A stretch of 14,384 bases of DNA from Gracilaria vermiculophylla (Eukaryota > Rhodophyta > Florideophyceae > Gracilariales > Gracilariaceae), in NCBI GenBank assembly GCA_019155205.2, contig JAHNZQ020000016.1, forward strand, positions 2,615,328 to 2,629,711, written 5' to 3'. Position numbers and translations under genes: made by a program. This document shows, one piece after another, positions 7,878-14,384 of this stretch. Positions within the stretch are counted from its first letter, which is position 1. Each line of letters begins with the position of its first letter. The notes under the pieces are model-generated. The model searched no databases. It was given only the letters and a program-made list of their open reading frames with translations, and had not been told where the DNA came from.

Positions 7878-8929
7878 TGGAAACGATATGGTTGTGAACA
7901 ACGTGCCGAGTAGCACACGTGTACCAGACAGAATCAACATTCAACGCAGCCCATGGTCCCCGGAATATTTAGTTGCCAGTGAAAGCACAGGCACTTCATC
8001 CAACAGAATTGGGTTAAATGGATCAACGTTAGTTCAAAAATCCTTCTCAGCAAAAGGGAACCTTGATAGGGTTACGACTTTGTCCATGGTCTCTGCTTGT
8101 AGAATTGCATACAAATGAGCAGTTGTTTTCCAGGAACGTTGGCCCACTATCGCAAAATGAACGGTAAAATCCTGTCTTTACATTCTGTTTTACCCGCATG
8201 TTACCTTTTCCAGCGTAACTTGCCAGGCGTGGACACACAAATTGTGTACAAATGGGCATGTGGATTTTTTGAAGAGACGAAAGAACTACGAAATAATGGA
8301 CAGAAGCTGCTACTCTAGTTGGATGGCTATGGCGTTCATGTGCAGTACAAGACCCTTAAACTATTCAAAGATAATTATGTGATCTCCATCGCGCTGCCCA
8401 CGCACACTTCACACACAATGCAGCCGTTGGATGTGGGTGTGTTCAATTTCTACGAGTCCAATTTGTAGGCTCAACCCTACCGAGTGGCGAGACAGAAGCA
8501 GAAATTAAATGCCTTTGATGTAGCGCAATTCATACGTAATGCATATTCAAACTTACACACGGCATCTAATATAAGATCAGGATTCCACGGTACTGGCATT
8601 TAGGACATTGAATTGAAACGTCCAAACTTTGAGCCTCTGCAGAAATACACGGTGTACACCAGTCGGCGAAAGGTTAGTATGATTTCGGTTAAAGGTCTGC
8701 TCGATATGTTCTCGAGGATGCATCGAACCTTATTACGTGATGCGAACGTGGAAGAGGAGGGTCATGTTGGAGTTAATACGACGTTCCGGGCACGTCTGAC
8801 TTCTGATGCGGGAATTGATGCCGTCTATCGGCTAGTTGCACAACGTTGCGCAAAAAAAGAGAAGCTGAGGCGCGTGAGCTGGCTGCAGCTTACAAACAAC
8901 CAAAAGCCGATATTCGGCGTCTGATATAA
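7867..8929 (+). pseudogene. Decayed pogo/Tigger-like DDE transposase (DDE_1 / CENP-B superfamily)
   Basis: The first segment (7867-8118) carries ESTGTSSN and, about 40 residues on, LDRVTTLSMVSA, matching the region after the first catalytic Asp of DDE_1 transposases; the usual MDETG reads SESTG here, so the first Asp is lost. A frame change near 8115 leads to a long register holding the second catalytic Asp in LDGYGVH (Asp at 8322-8324) and the third in QPLDVGVF (Asp at 8430-8432), about 35 residues apart as expected. THTSHTMQPLD is the family's hallmark stretch. TAG codons interrupt at 8316, 8466 and 8601. A charged C-terminal tail follows, with a frameshift at the A7 run 8852-8858 into a register ending at the TAA at 8927. 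The N-terminal DNA-binding domain is missing. The copy cannot make an active enzyme. Confidence 0.75.
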
Positions 8930-9880
8930 CTCGCTCTACAGAGAGCCATAACCGGTGAGCGTCTATAAACTACGTGAAAGTTGCACAGGGATATGCGACG
9001 TGCGATGGATTTCGCGGTGCGCATGGATGTCTAGGGCGCTGACGAGGTGGTTCTAAATGCTTGATAAAAAAAACGGTCATTTTGGGCTCCTACCTGTCAT
9101 AGCAAAAAAGGAATCTATGCTTCTGATTCATGTGAGTGGGTTAAATACGTAGAAGGTGGAAACACTTGTGGGCGACTTGAACGGCTAGTATCAGGCTGCG
9201 TCTTGCGTATTGGTCTTTGCTTCATCTCCCAGATATAAAAGGCCAAATTAGCGGAGGGTTTCTGAGAAAGAGCCTCATTACCGAAGCTCGTCAAAGACGT
9301 ATTGGGTCCTTGTCGATTTAAGGGACGGACGGCAACCAACGGTACTCGCTTCTCGCAGCACCGTGCCACACAGCGCGCACACGCGGCGCAGAGCTGCAGC
9401 CGCCAACGTCCCGCGCGCGCGCTCACTCGCCGATGTCAGCTCTTCCTGAGCAAGATCAGATTTTGTATTCTTGACTGTTAGGATTTGCATTGTTTTATGC
9501 TTTTATTATATGCATCATGAGGAATACACTCGATATTATATGGTTTACGTAGCCTAGATGCATTCCTCGTGAAATAGCAGTTTGATTCGATGTGTTGTTT
9601 GCCCTAGACAGGCTTTACATCCCCATTTGACAATCCATGTCATCATGCTATGTTTGAAGTCATAGGCCTTACAGGAACCTATCAGCACTCTTGTTGTCAA
9701 TGTAAGCATCTGAATTGTGTCCACGACGGAATGTTCTAGAAGCATCTTGCAAAGGGCATCTGTTCCATGAAGGACATTCGTTTCTACCTTGCATAGCTGG
9801 CAATAAGATGTTTCATAGCTAGTGCGTCTAAAGAGGTAACGTAGAAATCATTTACTGTGGCCTCGTTTTCGAGGGTCTGG
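8930..9880. other. Gene-poor stretch with a CpG-rich patch
   Basis: No gene is supported. The first 100 bases still give transposase-like charged residues between stops. A CpG-rich patch covers about 9340-9430, including an 11-base alternating CG run at 9412-9422. Minus-strand frames of 103 and 70 residues here are Arg/Cys/Ala-rich and look like products of that composition. CATGAGGAAT (9516-9525) can pair with ATTCCTCGTG (9562-9571). No terminal inverted repeats for the transposase were found. Confidence 0.45.
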
Positions 9881-9884
9881 TCTT

Positions 9885-9903
9885 CTATATAAACCCTGGT
9901 CGA
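9885..9903 (+). promoter_or_regulatory. TATA promoter of zinc-finger gene 2
   Basis: CTATATAA (9885-9892) lies about 95 bases upstream of the donor splice site of the next intron, leaving room for a start near 9915 and a 70-base first exon. CTATATAA, four bases, then TGGTCGA is found again at 49-67 in the dispersed repeat, with the same spacing. Confidence 0.55.
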
Positions 9904-9956
9904 CCTGTCGACTTCTCCTCGGCTGGTGACCATCTTTCACGTTCTCAACCATTGAC

Positions 9957-9974
9957 CCAATGTTCTAACATTGG
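9957..9974 (+). promoter_or_regulatory. Two-codon upstream ORF inside a perfect hairpin in the leader
   Basis: CCAATGTT-CT-AACATTGG is an 8-bp perfect stem with a 2-base loop. It contains ATG TTC TAA (9960-9968), a minimal upstream ORF, in the predicted first exon. Such an ORF could lower translation of the downstream zinc-finger frame. Confidence 0.4.
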
Positions 9975-9985
9975 TAGCATCGCAA

Positions 9986-10128
9986 GTAAGTATGGCAACC
10001 ACTTGAAACTGGTGACCATCCAGCCCTAGTGGATTTTGCTACACAAAAATCCCAAGGTTGGGATGAGCCACAGAAATCCAGCTCGACACTAACTGTTGAT
10101 TTCTGACTGCCTCTGTGCGTGTTTCCAG
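9986..10128 (+). other. Likely 143-nt spliceosomal intron before zinc-finger gene 2
   Basis: The donor is CAA|GTAAGTATGG at 9986. Branch-like CTAAC (10089-10093) and CTGAC (10103-10107) precede the acceptor TGCGTGTTTCCAG ending at 10128. The following exon has its first in-frame ATG at 10179. The plan matches zinc-finger gene 1: an untranslated first exon, a short intron, and the whole protein in exon 2. Confidence 0.6.
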
Positions 10129-10178
10129 TCAGCGAAATACTCCGAACCCAGGAACCGCCGTCTTTGCCGTCGTACTAC

Positions 10179-10775
10179 ATGAACACGGATCTATCCACGG
10201 AACCGTTGTCATCACCACCGCCACCGCCGTCAGCACCAGTCAACACCCCAGGAACCCCCGTTGTCAACAACCCAATATCCGAGGAACCGCGCACACCACC
10301 ACCGTACACACTGTCTCCACCTCCGTCACCACCACTTCAACCTTCGCTCACAGCGGACACTACCCCCGTCAACAAGTCTCTGACCACACCCGGCAAATTC
10401 ACTCCTACGGCTACTGAGGTTTCTGAGGGTGACAAACGTCGTGTATTTCCGATCAGCGACGCGGCCAGCATCCACATATTACGCGTGGCCACCGATCGCA
10501 TCAAACGCCAGCGTAAGCGTACCCTCCGACGCCGCCTTAGAACGCCTCGCTGTCACGTCTGTGATCTTCGATTCAACAGCCGCTTACAACTTACGAAGCA
10601 CCTATCGGGTACCCGACATCGAAACAAGGTTCCGAGGAAAAGGGCTCCACCGGGGTGCTACACTTGTGGCATTGTTTCTTTTAATGATTGAAAGCACTAC
10701 CAGGATCACAAAGGTGGACGCAAGCATCAAGCTGCGTTGACGAGAGAACAACGTCGTCAACAGCAATACTTTTGA
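10179..10775 (+). pseudogene. Small two-finger C2H2 zinc-finger protein 2, one in-frame TGA
   Basis: The frame starts at the ATG at 10179; it is open upstream to the acceptor but has no earlier ATG. About 85 residues are strongly Pro/Ser/Thr-rich (for example SSPPPPPSAP), hence disordered. A very basic segment (RIKRQRKRTLRRRLRTPR) that could bind nucleic acid or act as a nuclear signal comes next. Finger 1 (10551-10619) is a clean C-X2-C-X12-H-X5-H. Finger 2 (10656-10727) is cut by TGA at 10689-10691. The frame then continues through HYQDHKGGRKH to a Gln/Arg-rich tail and a TGA at 10773-10775. Finger 2 spacing is one residue longer than usual. The end KGGRKHQ is typical of U1/JAZ-type fingers that bind RNA. 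Without readthrough only finger 1 is made. It is a likely paralogue of the gene at 3133-3600. Confidence 0.65.
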
Positions 10776-10780
10776 ATAAA
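10775..10780 (+). terminator. Polyadenylation signal AATAAA overlapping the stop codon
   Basis: AATAAA begins with the last base of the TGA stop of zinc-finger gene 2. The position supports the full-length reading past the internal TGA, because the original 3' end is intact. Expected cleavage would be some 10-30 bases on. Confidence 0.5.
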
Positions 10781-10992
10781 ATACCAAAATCATACGTTGG
10801 TTTGACGAAAGGTTCCAAGAATCGGTCGTTCTACTCTTTGAGCTATCGTTTGTGGTTGCGTTCCAGTTTTCGCTGCGTTCATATTACTTGGCATTGCCAA
10901 GGGAGAAGTTGCCGTACAGGGCTTACCATCTTCCCAATCGCTTGGCGCCTTGCAATTGAACTAAAGAAACCTTGCTTTACCCACTCCGAACC

Positions 10993-11066
10993 TTACAGCG
11001 AAGGGATTCGAACTCGGGGCCTCTTGGCTGCACCTCACGCCGCCTACCCACTAGGCCAGACGCGCT
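10993..11066 (-). tRNA. tRNA-like sequence (decayed tRNA or tRNA-derived SINE head)
   Basis: On the minus strand an A box (TGGCCTAGTGGGTAGGC, 11058 to 11042) and a B box (GAGTTCGAATCCC, 11015 to 11003) lie at normal tRNA spacing. The D arm is perfect (GCCT/AGGC around a 7-base loop). The T stem, anticodon stem (about three pairs) and acceptor stem (AGCG with CGCT only) are damaged, so no anticodon is assigned. Such a pol III promoter fits a pseudo-tRNA or the head of a SINE reaching left towards 10800. Confidence 0.5.
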
Positions 11067-11110
11067 CCCCGATTTGGAACTACAAATGTAAAACTCTGCA
11101 ATATATTTGA

Positions 11111-11146
11111 TGTGACCCTCGGGTGTGACCCTCGGGTGTGACCCTC
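11111..11146 (+). repeat. Tandem 13-mer, two and three-quarter copies
   Basis: TGTGACCCTCGGG at 11111-11123 and 11124-11136, then TGTGACCCTC at 11137-11146. It sits in the leader between the tRNA-like sequence and gag. It may be a slippage product or part of the retrotransposon leader. Confidence 0.8.
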
Positions 11147-11193
11147 AAATTTGGGTCCAATTTGCAGGTTTTTGATTCAAACCGTCGCGCGCA

Positions 11194-12066
11194 ATGGCAA
11201 CTACTCCTGGTATTCCAAGCACACCTCCGCAACTCCGCGCAAACCAAATAATGCAGAATATGGCCCGCGCGTTGGACGAAAACAGAGAAAAAATGGAAAG
11301 ATTGGAGCTCGACGCTCAGACAAAGATATCAGCACTGGAGAATTCGTTGACCGTTTCAGCCCAGTCCAGTGGTTCGTCCTCAGCCCCAAAGATCAACAAG
11401 CCCACTACGTTCTCTGGAAAGTCAAAAATTTACAGTTGGGTAACTCACGTCCGCAATTACCTTGAAGGCACCTCTGGCGAGGAAGCCATCCCAATCGCTC
11501 TCAGTTACATCAGTGGCGCCGCGCACGAGTGGTATGTCGCTCAGAAGCGCAATGGACTAGAGTTTAACACCCTCTAGGATGTCTCCGAATACTTGAAGAA
11601 GAGGTTTACTACTGTCAATAAAGAAAAGTTGGCCAGAGATAAACTTAGCAAGTGGAATCAGTATAAGGACGTTCAGCAGTACAACGAGGAGTTTTTGAAA
11701 ATTGTTCTTGATATTCCAAATATTAGTATAGAAGAACAGCTTGATCGATATACCAGAGGATTAAGTAGCTATATTTGGAAAGAACTCTGTACAAACGAAT
11801 ACAAGTCCTTAACTGAAGCCATGAAAGATGCTGAGTGAGTTGAATCGGCTTTCCGCAGGGGTGGACAAGTACGTTCTGGCAGGCAGATGAGCGGCCCAGG
11901 ATCTTCTCAGGGACCACTACCCATGGACATTGGAATTGTGAAGTTGAAGAAGTTGGCAAAAGAAGAACGAGAACATTGTCGAAAGCTGGGACTGTGTTTC
12001 CGCTGCCGACAACCTGGGCAGATGGGGCGTGACCCGTGCTGCCCAAAAAACTCCCGTCGGAACTGA
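11194..12066 (+). pseudogene. gag: gag of the Ty3/gypsy element
   Basis: One register from the ATG at 11194 to TGA at 12064-12066 (290 codons), broken by TAG at 11575 and TGA at 11836. Residues 30-65 are a helical charged segment. The Retrotrans_gag domain (PF03732 type) covers the middle, with FSGK, the ISGAAHEWY motif and YLKKRFT. The TAG at 11575 sits where this family has a conserved Trp. Near the end is a damaged zinc knuckle, CFRC then PGQMGRDPC (11995-12039): Gln replaces the His ligand and there is one extra residue before the last Cys. The product would be the capsid and nucleocapsid of virus-like particles. The following pol frame overlaps by 34 bases in the -1 register. Confidence 0.8.
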
Positions 12067-12779
12067 CCTCTGCGTCAACCATCGTACCCTCGTCAGTTGC
12101 ATCGAATACCCATTTCACACCACTTAACTCCTTTGAAACAAACCATTCGAAAGCACCAGTCTCCAACGAACCCATTGAATCTGCAGACACCCTAGAAACT
12201 CTCGGAACCCTACCAATACAAGGAAGAAATCGACTACTCACGTCTCATTTAGTGTCACCATTTGAAACCCCCTCCGTCGGATTACTCCGCAAACATGTAT
12301 TCGTGAACGACAGAAAATGCACTGCTCTATTTGACAATAGATCCGAAATTAGCTGTTTGTCAAGAGCTTTCTGCAGGAACATGAACATTACCGAAATGGA
12401 GACTAATTATGAAGCCGAAATGGCCAACGGCTCCACAACAGTACTTCATGAAACCAAGAATGAAGGAGTACATCTCCAAATTGGAGACTTCCATGAATTT
12501 AAATGCTTTGCAATATGCGCACTTTACGGATATGACGTCATCTTAGGAAAATACTGGTTGCATAAATACAATCACTTTTTCAACCACAGAAACAACGAAA
12601 TATCATTCATGAATGAATCCCGGAACATTGTAATCAAAGCAGGCATCAAACGCACTGAGAAACGTATCTCAGCCAATGCTATCAAGAAATCAATTCGAAG
12701 AAAACTACCAGTTTTCGTTGTGCTAATTCGACCATTGGAAGAAAAAAAAATGACTCCGAAAAAAACCCCAGACTTTTAA
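12033..12779 (+). pseudogene. pol: pol, aspartic protease region
   Basis: This is the -1 frame relative to gag, open from 12033 to TAA at 12777-12779, with no start codon needed if made by frameshifting. A Ser/Thr/Pro-rich linker comes first. The retropepsin part follows: LFDNRSEISCLS (Asp at 12333-12335) and, about 70 residues later, VILGKYWL, matching the family's ILG-x-x-W motif. The catalytic triplet Asp-Ser/Thr-Gly reads Asp-Asn-Arg, so the protease should be inactive. The frame ends soon after a nine-A run (12742-12750), where a one-base change shifts it away from the reverse transcriptase. Confidence 0.75.
12045..12098 (+). promoter_or_regulatory. Candidate programmed -1 ribosomal frameshift site (gag-pol)
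   Basis: The heptamer A AAA AAC (12045-12051) is in exact phase with gag codons (CCA AAA AAC). Nine bases later AACTGAC (12061-12067) can pair perfectly with GTCAGTT (12092-12098) around a 24-base loop; the gag stop TGA overlaps the 5' arm. A slip back by one base enters the pol frame, which opens at 12033 after a TGA at 12030. Heptamer, spacer and stem all fit the standard -1 frameshift signal, though the stem is short. Confidence 0.6.
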
Positions 12780-13429
12780 AACTACTTCAAGAATATGAAG
12801 ATATTTTCCCCAAGAAACTACCCAGAAAACTACCACCGCACCGAAGACAAGATTTTCATATCGAACTAACACCCGATGCCACACCACAGAAGAAAAGAGT
12901 TTATCGCCTGTCCGATATGGAATTGAAAGAATTACGAACCCACCTTAACGAACTCATTGAACAAATATTTATCCGCCCTAGTATAAGCCCGTGGGGTGCT
13001 CCTGGTCTATTTGTTCCAAAGAAAGATGGAAGCCTTAGACTCTGTATTGCTTATAGAGCCCTCCACAAGTTGAAAGTTAAGAACAGCTACCCCATTCCCC
13101 GGGTTGATGACATTTTTGACCGACTTCGTGGCCCAAAAATATTAACGAAAAAAGATTTGAGATGGGGAGACCATCAAATTCGCCTCACAAACGACTGTAC
13201 CCCACTAACAGCTTTCAGAACTAGATACGGTCATTTTGAGTTCCTCGTATTGCCCTTTGGACTAACATACGCACCTGCCAACTTCATGAGTCTCATGAAC
13301 GACGTGCAAAGGGGATATCTCGACAAGTTTGTCCTTGTATATCTCGATGATATTCTGATCTACAGTACGAATATCAATGAGCATATGGATCATATTAGAC
13401 TTTTGTTGACCCGACTTCGCTCTCACTAG
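12752..13429 (+). pseudogene. pol: pol, reverse transcriptase region
   Basis: The register is -1 relative to the protease, entered at or near the A9 run at 12742-12750, and open to TAG at 13427-13429. It begins with the linker motif QEYEDIF. Hallmarks in order: [30 protein letters not shown] (first catalytic Asp), [23 protein letters not shown]-like YAPANF and YLDDILIYS (catalytic Asp pair). These identify a Ty3/gypsy reverse transcriptase. Several usually fixed positions are changed, such as IAYRALH for IDYRALN and RWGDHQI for RSGYHQI. A one-base insertion near 13442 returns the sequence to the protease register. Confidence 0.85.
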
Positions 13430-13433
13430 CTGT

Positions 13434-14384
13434 ATGGGAAGCCTTTCAAATTGTAAATTTCTGCGAAGAAAAGTTGAATATCTTGGGCATTTCGTTAGCT
13501 CAGAAGGCGTATCTGTCGAAAAAAACAAAGTGAGAGCCATACGAAATTGGGAAACGCCCACGAACAAAACTGATGTACAAGCATTTCTTGGACTAGTGAA
13601 CGATTACCGAAGATTTATCAAAAACTATTCCTCCATTTCTAAGACTCTTACCAATCTCTGTGGTTAGAACCCATTTCAGTGGGGAAGGTAGCAGATTTCT
13701 GCGTTTGAGAAACTCAAACATGCAGTTTCGGAAACCCTCGTTCTCCGTCACTTTGATCCTAATCTTTCTACTATTATCACATCTGATGCCTCGCAGTACG
13801 CCTTAGGAGCTGTCTTGGAACAAATAGAAAACTCCCTCGCACGACCGGTTGCATTCCATTCCAGAACACTGAACTCTGCTGAGCAAAGCTATGCCGCCCA
13901 TGAACGAGAACTTCTCGGTGTAGTTGACGCTCTAAGAGTCTGGAGAGTGTATTTAAATCGTCAAAAGTTCACCGTTTGCACTGACCACTTTCCTTTAAAA
14001 TACCTCGACACCCAGCCAAATCTGTCACAGCGTCAAGTCCGCTGGCTAGAGAGAATTGTTGAATTCGATTTCAAGTACCAGCCAATCATAGGGAAGTCGA
14101 ATGTTGTTGCTGAAGCTCTTTCGAGATATCCAAAGAACGCTGAAGACAAAGAGCCAAGCAACCGCTCCTTACTAAAAGAATGCTTATCTCGAACAAGACA
14201 ATTGAATTCTATATCTTTCCTAAATATTTTTCCCAAGAAAGATTTACAAGCATTCGTTGACGGCTATAAAAGAGATGAAGAATTCTCTGCAGCCTATAAG
14301 AAACCGGCCATTCCCTATTTCAGACAAAATCAACTGTTGTTTCGAAATAATAAGCTATGCATTCCCAATGGAAAGAGGAGAACG
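13434..14384 (+). pseudogene. pol: pol, end of reverse transcriptase, RNase H and start of integrase region
   Basis: This is the same register as the protease. It carries the connection motif VEYLGHFVSSEGV and FLGLVNDYRRFI, then TAG codons at 13665 and 13689, then an open frame to the window edge. RNase H of Ty3/gypsy type follows: TSDASQ (Asp 13785-13787), HERELL (Glu 13908-13910), TDH (Asp 13983-13985) and VVAEALSR, where the last Asp of the usual ADALSR is Glu (14112-14114). The tail (FRNNKLCIPNG) is the segment that normally precedes the zinc-binding domain of integrase; the integrase core lies beyond the window. Confidence 0.85.

Larger units (their letters stand above)
11070..14384 (+). 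mobile_element. Decayed Ty3/gypsy LTR retrotransposon, cut by the window edge
   Basis: The order gag, aspartic protease, reverse transcriptase, RNase H and start of the integrase region is that of Ty3/gypsy (Metaviridae-type) elements. The left limit is uncertain: only about 125 bases separate gag from the tRNA-like sequence, too little for a normal LTR plus primer site, so the 5' LTR is either absent or very short. No primer-binding site was recognised. Internal stops at 11575, 11836, 13427, 13665 and 13689, plus frame changes, show the copy is inactive. Confidence 0.85.

Noticed and set aside
9115..9490. Two minus-strand ORFs of 103 and 70 residues.
   Set aside because: Their Arg/Ala/Cys-rich starts come from the CpG-rich patch; no motif, promoter or splice evidence.
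11070..11193. Search for a 5' LTR and tRNA primer-binding site of the gypsy element.
   Set aside because: No TG...CA ends or convincing primer-site complement were found, and the downstream LTR is outside the window, so no LTR is annotated.
11723..12241. 172-residue minus-strand ORF.
   Set aside because: It lies antisense to gag and protease, which have clear family motifs on the plus strand.
3322..13691. TAG is the commonest in-frame stop across the damaged genes, suggesting that TAG might be a sense codon.
   Set aside because: By family comparison the replaced residues differ (Trp in gag, Lys or Glu/Gln in pol, probably Leu or Trp in the transposase), frameshifts and TGA/TAA stops are also present, and the counts are small. 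Ordinary decay explains it better.
1..14384. CRISPR arrays, bacterial operons, ribosome binding sites, riboswitches.
   Set aside because: No regularly spaced direct repeats or prokaryotic gene organisation; splice signals and retroelements indicate a eukaryote.

Overview
The window looks like nuclear DNA of a eukaryote. It holds spliceosomal-type introns (GTAAGT donors, branch-point-like CTAAC/CTGAC, pyrimidine-AG acceptors), TATA boxes, an AATAAA signal, no operon structure, and a dense load of decayed eukaryotic transposons. The taxon cannot be fixed from sequence alone. Sparse short introns, a GT-A glycosyltransferase gene and abundant Ty3/gypsy relics would suit a red alga or another protist, but that is a low-confidence inference.

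Layout, left to right. Positions 1-151 carry an interspersed repeat whose second copy lies in opposite orientation at 7451-7601. A minus-strand membrane-anchored glycosyltransferase gene (120-1067) is the one apparently intact protein gene, and its last codons and stop lie inside the repeat. After a mostly non-coding stretch (about 1700-2940) with several hairpins comes a small two-finger C2H2 protein (3133-3600) behind a likely intron and broken by one TAG. An AT-rich desert (3600-4520) is followed by an unresolved decayed coding region (4590-5150) and a tight cluster of palindromes (5439-5567). Next is a decayed, unrecognised Gag-like reading frame (5875-7009), the second repeat copy, and a decayed pogo/Tigger-like DDE transposase (7867-8929). 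After another gene-poor kilobase sits a second two-finger C2H2 gene (promoter 9885, intron 9986-10128, coding 10179-10775), with a TATA box, a short upstream ORF in a hairpin, one internal TGA and AATAAA overlapping the stop. A tRNA-like A-box/B-box sequence (minus, about 10993-11066) lies directly beside a Ty3/gypsy retrotransposon that runs off the right edge (gag 11194, protease, reverse transcriptase, RNase H, start of the integrase region).

The gypsy copy is dead: it has several nonsense codons, a replaced protease active-site motif and a reverse transcriptase segment displaced by two opposite frameshifts. It still shows a clear gag-pol junction: a 34-nt overlap containing an in-phase A AAA AAC heptamer, a 9-nt spacer and a 7-bp stem, which is the arrangement of a programmed -1 ribosomal frameshift. 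The genes do not form a shared pathway. The window is best read as a transposon graveyard around one cell-surface or secretory glycosyltransferase and two related small zinc-finger genes.
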